From a bacterium (GTDB lineage: Bacteria > Thermosulfidibacterota > Thermosulfidibacteria > Thermosulfidibacterales > Thermosulfidibacteraceae): 13,567 nt of DNA. The DNA lies in assembly GCA_027022065.1 (NCBI GenBank), contig JALVZS010000032.1, forward strand, positions 1 to 13,567, read 5' to 3'. The notes beneath the pieces are model-generated. The model was given only the letters and a program-made list of their open reading frames with translations, had not been told where the DNA came from and did not search any database. The position numbers and the translations under genes are program-made. Every line of letters starts with the position of its first letter. Positions within the stretch are counted from its first letter, which is position 1. Positions 1-8,531 of the stretch are shown in pieces.

Positions 1-112
1 GTAACTCCTTGTTTTACAAGTTAGCCAAGAATGCAATTTGTGTCAAGCTTGAAAGGGGTGGCTTAAGTGGATACCTTTTAGCCAGATCTCCTTTTCCTAG
101 GAGGTGGTGTTC
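1..112 (+). promoter_or_regulatory. Upstream region of dnaE with a weak promoter candidate
   Basis: No gene is evident in these bases. A weak sigma70-like pair can be drawn: TTGTTT at 9-14, a 17-base spacer and TGCAAT at 32-37, four of six matches in each box. It would give a leader of roughly 70 bases before dnaE. A short inverted repeat (CTTGT-TTT-ACAAG, 8-20) and a ten-base palindrome (TCAAGCTTGA, 43-52) are also here, but motifs this short are expected by chance. The promoter is a guess from box matching only, and the end of a preceding gene could extend into the first bases. Confidence 0.2.
99..104 (+). promoter_or_regulatory. Ribosome binding site of dnaE
   Basis: A perfect AGGAGG lies eight bases before the ATG at 113. 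It decides the start: an in-frame GTG at 104 would overlap the SD itself, so the ATG is the natural initiation codon. Confidence 0.85.
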
Positions 113-3100
113 ATGGGGGATTTTGTGCATCTTCACCTTCACACCCAGTACAGCCTTCTGGACGGGGCTATAAAGCTTAAGGATCTGTTTCCTCTGGCGG
201 TTGAGATGGGCTACGATGCGGTGGCCATTACCGATCACGGGAATATGTTCGGTGTTGTCAAGTTCTTCCAGAAGGCAACGGAAAGCGGGATAAAGCCCAT
301 TATAGGCTGTGAGATGTACATCGCTCCTGGATCCCGATTTGACAAGACGTCTCAGAGAGGCGGTGCCGATGCCGCTTATCACATTGTGCTTCTTGCAAAG
401 GATGAGAAGGGATACAAGAACCTGATAAAGCTCGTCACCATTAGCTATCTGGAGGGCTTCTACTACAAGCCTCGCATAGATAAGGAGGTGTTGAAGAAGC
501 ATTCAGAGGGCCTTATAGGCCTTAGTGCCTGCGTGAAGGGGGAGATACCGCAAAAGATTCTTTCCGGCAGGTACGAGGAGGCAAAAAAAGCTCTGTACGA
601 GTATCTGGATATTTTCGGAAAGGAGAACTTTTACCTGGAAATCATGCGCCACGGGCTTGAGGAAGAAAATAAAGCCAATGAGGGACTTATAAAGCTTGCC
701 AGGGAGGAAAAAGTAGGGCTTGTTGCCACCAACGACTGCCACTATCTGAGACCCGAGGATGCCGAGGCCCACGACATACTTCTCTGCGTGCAGACGGGAA
801 AGAGGGTTACCGATGCGGACAGGATGAGGATGGAGACGGATCAGCTATACTTCAAGAGTCCCGGGGAGATGAAGGAGCTGTTCAGGGATGTGCCGGAGGC
901 CATTGAAAATACCCTCAAAATAGCGGAGGCCTGTAATTTTGCCTTTTCTTTTGATCAGAGACTGCTTCCTCATTACCAGGTTCCGGAGGGATATACTCTT
1001 GAAACCTACCTCAGGGAGCTTGCCTACAGAGGGCTGGAGGAGAGAAGGAGAAACGGCGAGCTTTACGAAAAGATTCCCTTTGAGGAGTACAAAAAGAGGC
1101 TGGAGTATGAGCTCTCCGTTATAGAGAGCATGGGCTTTTCCGGATACTTTCTGATTGTGTGGGACTTCGTGAACTATGCGAAGAAGAACGGTATTCCAGT
1201 TGGGCCGGGCAGAGGCTCTGCCGCGGGTGCCTTGGTCTCTTATGCTTTAGGCATTACGGACATAGATCCTCTGAGGTGGGGGCTTCTCTTTGAGAGGTTC
1301 CTGAATCCCGAAAGGGTGAGCATGCCGGACATAGACATAGACTTCTGCAAGGAGAGGAGAGACCTCGTCATAGAGTACGTGAGGAAGAAGTACGGGGAGA
1401 ACAATGTGGCGAAGATACTTGCCGTTGGAACTTTGGCGGCAAGGGCCGTTGTCAGGGATGTGGGAAGGGCTTTGGGCTTCTCTCCCTCTGAGGTGGACAG
1501 GATAGCCAAGCTGTTCCCTCAGGCGCCTGACATGACCATAGACGATGCAATAGCCCTAGAGCCCAAGATCTCCCAGGATATGGAGAAGAATCCCAAGGTG
1601 GCAAGGCTCATTGAAATGGCGAAAAAATTGGAGGGCCTGTGCAGGCATGCTTCAACCCATGCGGCCGGTGTGGTGATCACTCCTAAGGAGTTGACGGAGT
1701 ATGTGCCTTTGTACAGGAGCGAGAAGGACGATGAGATCACCACCCAGTACGATAAGGACGATCTGGAGGCCCTGGGTCTTCTGAAGATGGATATGCTGGG
1801 TCTTAGGACCCTCACCGTGATAGACACGGCACTCAAGCTCATAGAGGTTTACAGGGGAGAGAAGGTGGATCTCAGGCACCTGCCCTTGGACGACGAGAAG
1901 ACCTACAGGCTGCTTCAGGAGGGAAGGACGCTGGGAGTCTTCCAGCTTGAAAGCTCCGGAATGAGGGATCTCCTTAGGAGGCTTAAGCCCTCACGCTTTG
2001 AGGACCTGATCGCCCTTGTTGCCCTTTACAGGCCCGGTCCGCTGGGCTCCGGGATGGTGGACGAGTTCATAGAGAGGAAGCACGGCAAAAAACCCATAGA
2101 GTACGAACTGCCTCAGCTTGAGCCCATTCTGTCCGAAACCTACGGCGTCATCCTGTATCAGGAGCAGGTGATGAAAATAGCGTCCGAGGTTGCGGGCTTC
2201 ACCATGGGGGAGGCGGATGTTCTGAGAAAGGCCATGGGCAAGAAGAAGGCAGACGTTATGGCCGCCATGCGGGAGAAGTTCATAAACGGTGCCGTGGAGA
2301 GAGGAGTTGATAGGGAAAAGGCAGAGGAGCTCTTTGACAAGATGGCGGAGTTTGCCAAGTATGGCTTCAACAAGAGCCACTCTGCTGCCTATGCCATGGT
2401 GGCTTATCAAACGGCCTACCTTAAGGCCCATTATCCTGTGGAGTTCATGGCGGCCCTCATATCCAGCGAGATAAACAACACGGAGAAGATCTACCTCTAC
2501 CTGCAGGAGTGCAAGGATATGGGGATAGAGGTGTATCCTCCCGACATCAACGAGAGCCACGTGATATTCAAGGTGGATGGAAACTCCCTAAGGTTTGGTC
2601 TTGCGGCAATAAAGGGTGTTGGGGAGGCTGCCGCAGAGGCCATTGTTAAGGCGAGGGGGGACAGGCCTTTCTCCTCCTTCTTTGACTTTTGCAAGAGGGT
2701 TGCGGGGCACAAGGTTAATAGAAAGACCGTTGAGGCCCTTATAAAGGCGGGTGCCATGGACAGGTTCGGAGACAGGAATGCGCTTCTTGCGGTGATGGAT
2801 GAGTTTATGGATGCCGCAGCGAGGGCTAGCAAGGGCAGGGACAAGCAGGTTTCCTTGTTTGATTTTGCCCATGTGGAGGCGGAGGAGAAAGAGCCGCAGC
2901 TGCCCAGCGACATCCCGCCTGCCACGGTTAAGGAGAGGCTCTCCATGGAGAAAGAGGCCTTGGGATTCTACCTCAGCGGCCATCCCCTTGATACGGTGGA
3001 GGACAAGCTCAGGGGGTATGACATCACGCCCATCTCCAAGCTTGAGGAAAAAGAGGACGGTGAAGAGGTCATCCTTGCAGGGATGGTGGTTTCCATAAAG

Positions 3101-3565
3101 GAGATCACCACGAGGAACGGCGACAGGATGGCCTTTGTGAACTTTGAGGACAGGGAGGCGAGGACGGAGGTTGTGGTGTTTCCCGATGTTTACAAGGACA
3201 CCGTTTTTGTGTTTGCCTCGGATGAGCCCATACTCATAAGGGGCACTGTGACCACGGATGCGGGCAACGACAGCAAGAAGATCCTTGCCCTTGAGGCTGC
3301 GAGGCTGGAGGAGGGGCTGAAGCAGAGGGAACGCATGTGCGTTTTGAGTATAGAGGACACCGTTTCTCCGGAGTACCTTGAGCTTCTCAAGGGGTGGCAG
3401 AAGGGGAATATCCCGCTTCTCATCAAGGTGAGGAACGGGGAGTACGAGGTCATAATAGATACAAAGGCGAAGGTTGATAATGCGCTGGTGAGCAGGTTAA
3501 AGGATGTTCCGGGATTTGAAGTGGATCTTGTAGAGGTGGGGAATGGTAAAGCCGTTGGAGTTTGA
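113..3565 (+). CDS. dnaE: DNA polymerase III alpha subunit (DnaE, replicative polymerase)
   Basis: This is the catalytic subunit of the replicative DNA polymerase, 1150 residues, a normal length for the DnaE family. The N-terminal PHP domain (about 1-270) carries H8, H10, D17, H42, E67, H90, C140, D208 and H210, the full metal-binding set of PHP domains thought to proofread. The C-family polymerase core follows; its catalytic aspartates are D406 and D408 in PDIDIDF and D560 in KMDMLGL. A helix-hairpin-helix with the KGVG turn lies at 834-837. A sliding-clamp binding motif, QVSLF, is at 912-916, and an OB-fold domain runs from about 984 to 1060, followed by a less conserved tail. The start is the ATG behind a perfect AGGAGG. 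The 3' end overlaps accA by 23 bases, so the two are probably co-transcribed. No frameshift or intein is seen. Identification is near certain; proofreading activity is inferred. Confidence 0.98.
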   Translation: MGDFVHLHLHTQYSLLDGAIKLKDLFPLAVEMGYDAVAITDHGNMFGVVKFFQKATESGIKPIIGCEMYIAPGSRFDKTSQRGGADAAYHIVLLAKDEKGYKNLIKLVTISYLEGFYYKPRIDKEVLKKHSEGLIGLSACVKGEIPQKILSGRYEEAKKALYEYLDIFGKENFYLEIMRHGLEEENKANEGLIKLAREEKVGLVATNDCHYLRPEDAEAHDILLCVQTGKRVTDADRMRMETDQLYFKSPGEMKELFRDVPEAIENTLKIAEACNFAFSFDQRLLPHYQVPEGYTLETYLRELAYRGLEERRRNGELYEKIPFEEYKKRLEYELSVIESMGFSGYFLIVWDFVNYAKKNGIPVGPGRGSAAGALVSYALGITDIDPLRWGLLFERFLNPERVSMPDIDIDFCKERRDLVIEYVRKKYGENNVAKILAVGTLAARAVVRDVGRALGFSPSEVDRIAKLFPQAPDMTIDDAIALEPKISQDMEKNPKVARLIEMAKKLEGLCRHASTHAAGVVITPKELTEYVPLYRSEKDDEITTQYDKDDLEALGLLKMDMLGLRTLTVIDTALKLIEVYRGEKVDLRHLPLDDEKTYRLLQEGRTLGVFQLESSGMRDLLRRLKPSRFEDLIALVALYRPGPLGSGMVDEFIERKHGKKPIEYELPQLEPILSETYGVILYQEQVMKIASEVAGFTMGEADVLRKAMGKKKADVMAAMREKFINGAVERGVDREKAEELFDKMAEFAKYGFNKSHSAAYAMVAYQTAYLKAHYPVEFMAALISSEINNTEKIYLYLQECKDMGIEVYPPDINESHVIFKVDGNSLRFGLAAIKGVGEAAAEAIVKARGDRPFSSFFDFCKRVAGHKVNRKTVEALIKAGAMDRFGDRNALLAVMDEFMDAAARASKGRDKQVSLFDFAHVEAEEKEPQLPSDIPPATVKERLSMEKEALGFYLSGHPLDTVEDKLRGYDITPISKLEEKEDGEEVILAGMVVSIKEITTRNGDRMAFVNFEDREARTEVVVFPDVYKDTVFVFASDEPILIRGTVTTDAGNDSKKILALEAARLEEGLKQRERMCVLSIEDTVSPEYLELLKGWQKGNIPLLIKVRNGEYEVIIDTKAKVDNALVSRLKDVPGFEVDLVEVGNGKAVGV

Positions 3566-4514
3566 GAAGGAGATCTACGAGATAGAGAAGAGGATAGAGG
3601 AGCTCCGCTCCATAGGAACGGGGGCGCAGCTGGACATAGAGGAGGAGATAAAAAAGCTTGAGAGGAAGGTTAAAAGGAAGCTCATAAGGCTTTACAGGGA
3701 GTTAACGCCCTGGCAGAGGGTGCAGGTGGCCAGGCATCCCAACAGGCCCTATACCTTGGACTACATCAGGCTTATGATGAAGGATTTCGTTGAGCTTGCG
3801 GGAGACAGGAGGTTCGGCAACGACAAGGCCATAGTTGCGGGGCTTGCCAGGTTTGAGGGGATGACCGTTGCCGTTGTGGGACACCAGAAGGGCAGGGGAA
3901 CCAAGGAGAACCTTGAGAGGAACTTCGGCATGCCCCATCCGGAGGGCTACAGGAAGGCGCTTAGGGTCATGAAGCTTGCGGAAAAGTTCGGCATTCCCAT
4001 AATCACCTTTGTTGACACGCCGGGGGCCTATCCGGGCATAGGGGCGGAGGAGAGGGGACAGGCGGAGGCCATAGGGGAGTGTCTTTACGAGATGGTAAAC
4101 ATCCGGGTTCCCATTGTGGTCTGCGTAATTGGAGAAGGAGGATCCGGTGGTGCCCTTGCTATAAGCGTGGGGGACAGGATTCTCATGCAGGAAAACGCCA
4201 TATACGCCGTGATATCGCCTGAGGGATGTGCTTCTATCTTGTGGAGGGATGCGGCAAAGGCTCCCCTTGCTGCAGAGGCGCTTAAGCTCACAGCTCATGA
4301 TCTTCTTGCCCTTGGTGTTGTAGACGAGGTGATAAAAGAACCCATAGGGGGTGCCCACAGGGATCACAGGCTTGCGGCAAATATCTTGAAAAGGGCCGTG
4401 AGGAGGAACCTGAAACAGCTTTTGAAGATTCCTCCTGACGAGCTTCTTGAAAGAAGATACAATCGCTTCAGGAACGTGGGCGTCTTCTCATCTGGGGATC
4501 AAAGCGGAAGTTGA
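3543..4514 (+). CDS. accA: Acetyl-CoA carboxylase carboxyltransferase subunit alpha
   Basis: AccA pairs with AccD to form the carboxyltransferase that moves CO2 from biotin on AccB to acetyl-CoA, giving malonyl-CoA, the committed step of fatty acid synthesis in the cytoplasm. The protein has 323 residues, typical of the family. The N-terminal part (about 1-60) is a charged helical region, followed by the crotonase-fold core. Family landmarks are HQKGRGTKE from H114, the [10 protein letters not shown] stretch, and the glycine-rich [10 protein letters not shown] at 197-206, which belongs to the oxyanion-hole and CoA-binding region. The ATG at 3543 has a GAGGTG-type SD inside the end of dnaE and overlaps dnaE by 23 bases, suggesting translational coupling. 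The last 47 bases overlap the 3' end of purL on the other strand. AccD, AccB and AccC are not in the window. Confidence 0.97.
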   Translation: MVKPLEFEKEIYEIEKRIEELRSIGTGAQLDIEEEIKKLERKVKRKLIRLYRELTPWQRVQVARHPNRPYTLDYIRLMMKDFVELAGDRRFGNDKAIVAGLARFEGMTVAVVGHQKGRGTKENLERNFGMPHPEGYRKALRVMKLAEKFGIPIITFVDTPGAYPGIGAEERGQAEAIGECLYEMVNIRVPIVVCVIGEGGSGGALAISVGDRILMQENAIYAVISPEGCASILWRDAAKAPLAAEALKLTAHDLLALGVVDEVIKEPIGGAHRDHRLAANILKRAVRRNLKQLLKIPPDELLERRYNRFRNVGVFSSGDQSGS

Positions 4515-6708
4515 GGCTGTTGTAGGCCTCCCACATCTCGTCAAGGCCGGCTTCAAGGGTGGCCTTTGGCGTTTTTATAGTAAAGCCTTCCTTGGTGGTT
4601 CTTCCCACTAAGCGGTAGGGGAGGCCGTAGCGCTCAAGCACTTTGCTTACTTCGCCTTCTGATTCTTCCCTGAGGCTTAAAATGACTAGTCCTTGGTCCT
4701 CTCCGAAGAGAAGAAAATCGTCCCTAATCTCATAGTCCAATTCAACCTCTGCTCCTATAGGCTTTTCGTAATCAAGGCAGCACTTGGCTAAGGCCACCAC
4801 AATACCACCAAGGGAAACATCGTGAGCAGAAAGGATTAACTGCTTTTGGGCAAGCTCCACCAAGGCTCTATGCAGGGATTTCTCATAGCTCAGCTCCACC
4901 TTTGGGGGGGTGCCGGCCACTTTGCCGTGGATGAGGTGCAGGTACTCGCTTCCTCCTACTTCGCCCTTTGGGGTACCCACAAGCATTATGAGCAGACCCT
5001 CACAGGGGAAGAACTGGGTAAGTCTGTTTCTCACATCGTCAATTATGCCCACCATGCCTATTGTGGGTGTGGGCCATACCCCTTTCCCTAAGGTTTCGTT
5101 GTAGAAGCTCACATTTCCTCCCGTTACCGGGGTTTCAAGAACCCTGCATGCCTCCGCTATTCCTTCAACGGCTTCCGCAAACTGCCACATAACCTCTGGC
5201 TTCTCTGGGTTTCCAAAGTTGAGGCAGTCCGTTATTGCTCTTGGAGTGGCTCCTGAGCAGGCCACATTCCTCGCCGCTTCTGCCACGGCCTGCTTTGCCC
5301 CTTCCTTTGGGTCAAGGTAGCAGTAGCGGGAGTTGCAGTCGCAGGATATGGCTATGCCCTTTCTGTTGCCCTTCACCCTTATAACAGCAGCGTCGGAGCC
5401 GGGAAGCACCACGGTATTTGTCTGAACCATGTGGTCGTACTGCCTCCAGATGAATCTCTTTGAAGCTATGTTGGGGCATGAGAGAAGCCTCAAGAAGGTT
5501 TCCTTCAAGTCCCTCGGCTTTTCAATTGTTTGGGGGTCAAAGCCCTGAAGCTCATCTATGTAAGAGGGCTTCTTTGTGGGCCTGTTGTAAACGGGGGTTT
5601 CTTCTGCGAGGTATTTTACAGGAATTTCCGCCACCACTTTCCCCCTATGCTTCACACGGAGCATGCCGTCATCCGTGACCCTGCCGATGACTGCTGCATC
5701 TATGCCCCATTTGTTGAAGATCTTTATCAGCTCCTCTTCTTTGCCCTTTTCCGTGACGATGAGCATTCTCTCCTGCGACTCGGAAAGCATGATCTCGTAA
5801 GCGGTCATTCCTTCTTCTCTCTGAGGAACCAGGTCAAGGTCCAGCTCTATCCCCGTTTTTGCCTTTGCCGCCATTTCCGATGAGGAGCAGGTGAGCCCAG
5901 CCGCTCCCATGTCCTGTATGCCCACCACGAGTCCCTTCTCCATGGCCTCAAGACAGGCTTCAAGAAGAAGCTTTTCTGTAAAGGGGTCTCCCACCTGCAC
6001 GTTGGGCTTCTTCTGCTCGGCGTCTTCTTTAAACTCATCACTGGCCATGGTTGCGCCGTGTATTCCGTCCCTTCCCGTTTTTGATCCCACGTATATTACG
6101 GGATTACCCACTCCGGATGCCCTTGCCTTAAAGATCCTGTCCTTCCTCGCTATTCCCAGATTGAACACGTTGACCAAAGGATTGTGGCTGAAGCACTCTG
6201 CGAAGAAGGTTTCTCCTCCTACGGTGGGAACGCCTATGCAGTTTCCGTACCAAGCTATTCCCGATACCACGCCGTTCATTATGTACTGGTTTAAGGGATT
6301 GTCCGGGGGCCCGAATCTTAAAGGATCCATGGATGCTACAGGCCTTGCTCCCATGGTGAAGATGTCCCTTAGGATACCGCCAACGCCTGTGGCTGCGCCC
6401 TGAAACGGCTCTATGTAGGAGGGATGGTTATGGGATTCCATCTTGAAGACTGCAGCGAGGTTCTCATCTATCTCAATGACTCCTGCGTTTTCTCCGGGGC
6501 CCTGTATGACCCAGGGGGCCTCGGTGGGAAATTTTTTCAGGTGTATCTTTGAGCTTTTGTAGGAGCAGTGCTCGCTCCACATAACGGAGAATATGCCCAG
6601 CTCCGTTAAGGTGGGTTCCCTGCCGAGGATCTTCAGTATGAGGTTGTATTCTTCTTCAGTGAGGCCGTGTTCCTCTATGAGTTCTTTAGTTATTTTTACT
6701 TCTTGCAT
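4468..6708 (-). CDS. purL: Phosphoribosylformylglycinamidine synthase subunit PurL (small type)
   Basis: PurL catalyses the ATP-dependent conversion of FGAR to FGAM, the fourth step of purine synthesis. At 746 residues it is the small type, which works with separate PurS and PurQ (glutaminase) subunits; neither is in the window. Visible landmarks are [10 protein letters not shown] with the likely catalytic H47, the metal/ATP-binding ESHNHP at 91-96, [20 protein letters not shown], and in the second half [10 protein letters not shown] and SAHDVSLGG. The two halves repeat the AIRS-like fold. I chose the ATG whose complement is at 6706-6708, because proteins of the family begin just before the first conserved helix. 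An in-frame start at 6816 would add 36 unconserved residues and run into the divergent gene. The SD is poor, only a GGGGG a few bases upstream. The gene stands alone on this strand and its 3' end overlaps accA. Confidence 0.96.
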   Translation of the reverse strand: MQEVKITKELIEEHGLTEEEYNLILKILGREPTLTELGIFSVMWSEHCSYKSSKIHLKKFPTEAPWVIQGPGENAGVIEIDENLAAVFKMESHNHPSYIEPFQGAATGVGGILRDIFTMGARPVASMDPLRFGPPDNPLNQYIMNGVVSGIAWYGNCIGVPTVGGETFFAECFSHNPLVNVFNLGIARKDRIFKARASGVGNPVIYVGSKTGRDGIHGATMASDEFKEDAEQKKPNVQVGDPFTEKLLLEACLEAMEKGLVVGIQDMGAAGLTCSSSEMAAKAKTGIELDLDLVPQREEGMTAYEIMLSESQERMLIVTEKGKEEELIKIFNKWGIDAAVIGRVTDDGMLRVKHRGKVVAEIPVKYLAEETPVYNRPTKKPSYIDELQGFDPQTIEKPRDLKETFLRLLSCPNIASKRFIWRQYDHMVQTNTVVLPGSDAAVIRVKGNRKGIAISCDCNSRYCYLDPKEGAKQAVAEAARNVACSGATPRAITDCLNFGNPEKPEVMWQFAEAVEGIAEACRVLETPVTGGNVSFYNETLGKGVWPTPTIGMVGIIDDVRNRLTQFFPCEGLLIMLVGTPKGEVGGSEYLHLIHGKVAGTPPKVELSYEKSLHRALVELAQKQLILSAHDVSLGGIVVALAKCCLDYEKPIGAEVELDYEIRDDFLLFGEDQGLVILSLREESEGEVSKVLERYGLPYRLVGRTTKEGFTIKTPKATLEAGLDEMWEAYNSLNFRFDPQMRRRPRS

Positions 6709-6731
6709 GCGGTGCCCCCGAAATATAGATT
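6703..6731 (+). promoter_or_regulatory. Weak promoter candidate for the coiled-coil/def gene run
   Basis: On the plus strand, TTGCAT (6703-6708) and TAGATT (6726-6731) are 17 bases apart, with three and four matches to the consensus. The plus-strand run starting at 6781 needs a promoter somewhere in this divergent gap, but this one is weak. It would overlap both the purL promoter and the purL start codon. Confidence 0.2.
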
Positions 6732-6758
6732 TTAAAAACGTGCGTGTCTGTTTTACAA
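6729..6758 (-). promoter_or_regulatory. Candidate sigma70 promoter for purL
   Basis: Read on the minus strand, TTGTAA (6753-6758) and TAAAAT (6729-6734) are separated by 18 bases; they match the -35 box at four of six and the -10 box at five of six positions. Transcription would start near 6722, leaving only about 14 untranslated bases before purL. The location in a 72-base divergent gap supports it. No PurR-like operator or purine riboswitch is recognisable, and the short leader leaves no room for one. Confidence 0.45.
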
Positions 6759-6780
6759 AAAAATCCCGTGGAGGGAAAGC

Positions 6781-7092
6781 ATGGAGTTGAACAGGTGGAT
6801 AGAGGAGATAAAGCAAAAGGGGAACATCCTCGTGGAGATGGGCAAGCTTAGGGTGAGGAAGGCCTCTCTGGAAAGGAGAATCTCAAAGTTTTACTGCAGG
6901 TTGGGTGAAAGGGTGGACTACCTTGACAAGATAGGAAAATCTCTGGATGGCGATGAGATACTCAAGGGTCTTATAGAGGAGATACGCGCTATTGAGAAAG
7001 AGATTGAGGAAATAGATAAGAAGCTTGCCGCTTTGGGTGAGCAGCAGATGGAGGAAGAAGGTGGGGATTTTGGAGATAAGGACGTTTCCTGA
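6781..7092 (+). CDS. Small coiled-coil protein of unknown function, coupled to def
   Basis: I do not recognise a named family. The product is 103 residues, very rich in Glu, Lys, Ile and Leu, with no signal peptide or membrane segment, so it is probably cytoplasmic. It reads as an antiparallel helical hairpin: one long amphipathic helix over about residues 3-50, a break near GKSLDGDE, a second helix over about 58-90 with heptad-like spacing, then an acidic and glycine-rich tail. The pattern [12 protein letters not shown] near the middle resembles a motif common in small bacterial coiled-coil proteins, but this similarity is by eye only. The ATG has a clear GGAGGG SD (6770-6775). The last 32 bases contain the start of def, and the def SD lies inside this gene, so the two are probably made together. 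The strong SD and tight coupling argue that it is real. Confidence 0.8.
   Translation: MELNRWIEEIKQKGNILVEMGKLRVRKASLERRISKFYCRLGERVDYLDKIGKSLDGDEILKGLIEEIRAIEKEIEEIDKKLAALGEQQMEEEGGDFGDKDVS
7050..7054 (+). promoter_or_regulatory. Ribosome binding site of def
   Basis: GGAGG lies six bases before the GTG at 7061, inside the upstream coding sequence. It favours this GTG over an in-frame TTG at 7025, which has no SD and would add residues absent from the family. Confidence 0.7.
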
Positions 7093-7561
7093 TAAAGTGC
7101 TTAAGGTGAGGGCCGAGGAGGTTAAGGATATAAACGGTGAGATTGCAAGACTTGCGGAGGATATGCTTGAGACAATGTACAATGCTCCCGGTATAGGCCT
7201 TGCTGCGCCGCAGGTTGGAAAGTCTCTCAGGGTGATTGTGTTTGATATATCCCACAAAGAGGGAGAGAAAAGGCCTTACATACTTATAAACCCTGTTGTA
7301 ACTGCAACTGAAGGATCAGAGGTAATGGAAGAGGGATGCTTGAGTGTGCCTGGAGTTTACGCCCATGTGAAAAGGGCTGCGAAGGTGGAGGTTAAAGGTT
7401 ACGATCTTGATGGGAAGGAGGTAACCCTTCAGGCAGAGGGGCTTCTTGCCAGGGTGATTCAGCATGAGGTAGATCACCTTGATGGGATACTGTTCATAGA
7501 CAGGCTAAGCAGGATAAGGAGGGAGATGATAAAAAAGAGGCTTTTGAGGGAGAAGGGCTAG
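7061..7561 (+). CDS. def: Peptide deformylase
   Basis: Peptide deformylase removes the formyl group from the N-terminal methionine of new proteins as they leave the ribosome. The product has 166 residues, normal for the bacterial type. All three family motifs are present: GIGLAAPQVG (44-53), EEGCLS with metal ligand C93, and QHEVDH with metal ligands H135 and H139 and catalytic E136. The metal is usually Fe(II) in vivo. The GTG start follows a good SD and gives the usual N-terminal ILEIRTFPD. It overlaps the upstream coiled-coil gene by 32 bases. The usual partner fmt is not next to it; the following gene is rpmE after a 64-base gap. Confidence 0.97.
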   Translation: MGILEIRTFPDKVLKVRAEEVKDINGEIARLAEDMLETMYNAPGIGLAAPQVGKSLRVIVFDISHKEGEKRPYILINPVVTATEGSEVMEEGCLSVPGVYAHVKRAAKVEVKGYDLDGKEVTLQAEGLLARVIQHEVDHLDGILFIDRLSRIRREMIKKRLLREKG

Positions 7562-7563
7562 TA

Positions 7564-7593
7564 TTGCAAAGCCCTTGCTTTTCTGGTTGTAAT
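7564..7593 (+). promoter_or_regulatory. Candidate promoter for the rpmE-thyX-prfA run
   Basis: TTGCAA (7564-7569) and TGTAAT (7588-7593) are separated by 18 bases and match the -35 box at four and the -10 box at five of six positions. They sit just after the def stop, in one of the few intergenic gaps of the plus-strand run. A weak hairpin (AAAGC-CCTT-GCTTT, about 7568-7581) overlaps the same bases, but its five-pair, AT-rich stem is poor as a terminator. Confidence 0.3.
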
Positions 7594-7613
7594 TGATATT
7601 CCCTAAAAACGCT

Positions 7614-7619
7614 AGGAGG
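7614..7619 (+). promoter_or_regulatory. Ribosome binding site of rpmE
   Basis: A perfect AGGAGG lies six bases before the ATG at 7626. It settles the start: an in-frame start at 7593 would place this site inside the coding sequence and add residues that L31 proteins lack. Confidence 0.85.
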
Positions 7620-7625
7620 TTGATC

Positions 7626-7835
7626 ATGAAGAAGGGGATACATCCTGATTACCATGAAATAACGGTGGTTTGTGCCTGTGGAAACACCTTTAAGACCCGC
7701 TCCACCTATCCTAAAGATGTACTACATGTTGCCGTGTGCTCAGAGTGTCATCCCTTCTACACGGGCAAACAGAAGGAAAAGGTGGTTACGGGTAGGGCCG
7801 AGAAGTTTAGGCAGAAGTACGGCGAGATCAAGTAA
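7626..7835 (+). CDS. rpmE: 50S ribosomal protein L31, zinc-binding type
   Basis: L31 is a small protein of the large ribosomal subunit that contributes to the bridge between subunits. The product has 69 residues, starting [11 protein letters not shown] as in the family. C16, C18, C38 and C41 form the zinc-binding set, so this is the zinc-containing C+ type. In many bacteria that type is balanced against a zinc-free paralogue under Zur control, but no Zur-like site is visible here. The gene has the strongest SD in the window apart from dnaE. It is followed nine bases later by thyX. Confidence 0.97.
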   Translation: MKKGIHPDYHEITVVCACGNTFKTRSTYPKDVLHVAVCSECHPFYTGKQKEKVVTGRAEKFRQKYGEIK

Positions 7836-7844
7836 ACCTTTCCT

Positions 7845-8531
7845 ATGCGGGTTTCCCTACTTTACCATACCCCCGATCCGGAAAAAGTAGTGTATGTGGC
7901 TGCGAGGTTGTGCTATTCAAGGCTTCCTATAAGGGATATAGAAGAAGAGGCCAATTATAAAAGCCCGAAGGATCTTATTAGAAGACTTAAAAAAAGTGGG
8001 CACCTTTCTGTGTTTGAACATGCTTCTTTTACCTTCGCCCTGGAGGGTATATCCAGGGTAACCACGCATCAGCTTGTGAGGCATAGAATAGCATCGTATT
8101 CCCAGAGGAGCCAGAGATACGTGGATGAGAGCACCTTCTCCTATGTGGTGCCGCCTGAAATTGAGAGGATGCCTGAGGCGAAAAAGCTGTTTGAGGAGTT
8201 TATGGAAAGGGCCAGGCAGCTTTACTCTAAGTTCTTGGAGCTTGGAATTGATAAGGAAGATGCAAGATACATTCTACCCCAGGCTGTGGAAACCAAAATA
8301 ATCGTTACCATGAACGCTAGGGAGCTTCTCCACTTCTTCTCCTGGAGGTGTTGCAGGAGGGCCCAGTGGGAGATAAGGGAGGTTGCTAAGAGGATGCTCT
8401 CGCAAGCAAAGAGGGTGGCGCCCATCCTCTTTGAGGATGCAGGACCGCCCTGTTTGAGGGGCCCTTGTCCTGAAGGCGAGTTCTCCTGCGGAAAACAGGA
8501 AGAGGTTAAGGAGGAGTTTGCTGCACTATGA
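7845..8531 (+). CDS. thyX: Flavin-dependent thymidylate synthase
   Basis: ThyX makes dTMP from dUMP using methylene-tetrahydrofolate, FAD and NADPH, and releases tetrahydrofolate rather than dihydrofolate. The protein has 228 residues. The diagnostic ThyX motif RHRxxSxxxxSxR is exact: R79, H80, R81, S84, S89 and R91. The N-terminal RLCYS and a Cys-bearing tail ending near CPEGEFSCG also look typical. It begins nine bases after rpmE at an ATG with no recognisable SD (the preceding bases are pyrimidine-rich), so translation may depend on coupling to the highly expressed rpmE. Its TGA overlaps the prfA ATG in an ATGA junction. Whether a classical ThyA or a dihydrofolate reductase also exists cannot be told from the window. 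Confidence 0.97.
   Translation: MRVSLLYHTPDPEKVVYVAARLCYSRLPIRDIEEEANYKSPKDLIRRLKKSGHLSVFEHASFTFALEGISRVTTHQLVRHRIASYSQRSQRYVDESTFSYVVPPEIERMPEAKKLFEEFMERARQLYSKFLELGIDKEDARYILPQAVETKIIVTMNARELLHFFSWRCCRRAQWEIREVAKRMLSQAKRVAPILFEDAGPPCLRGPCPEGEFSCGKQEEVKEEFAAL

Noticed and set aside
43-52. Ten-base palindrome TCAAGCTTGA before dnaE as an operator
   Set aside because: About a dozen perfect ten-base palindromes are expected by chance in a window of this length.
104-112. GTG start for dnaE nine bases upstream of the ATG
   Set aside because: This GTG overlaps the AGGAGG that serves the ATG at 113, and the extra residues are not family-like.
189-191. RF2 or another release-factor-like protein instead of RF1 for 8528-9634 (motif at residues 189-191 of that protein)
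   Set aside because: The P-E-T tripeptide is the RF1 P-x-T type, not the SPF of RF2, and the GGQ surroundings fit RF1.
1991-2560. Long open frame antisense to dnaE (189 codons)
   Set aside because: It is fully inside a certain gene, has low-complexity His/Leu composition and no family-like sequence; such frames arise from the codon bias.
3702-4367. Long open frame antisense to accA (221 codons)
   Set aside because: No recognisable motif, and accA on the plus strand is certain; treated as a shadow.
5891-6403. Open frame on the plus strand opposite purL (170 codons)
   Set aside because: Lies wholly within purL and shows no domain-like pattern.
6709-6816. 36-residue N-terminal extension of purL
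   Set aside because: It would run through the divergent promoter gap and into the neighbouring gene, and small PurL proteins start near the chosen ATG.
7568-7581. Intrinsic terminator after def
   Set aside because: The stem is five pairs with only two G-C, and the T-run is short and part of the stem.
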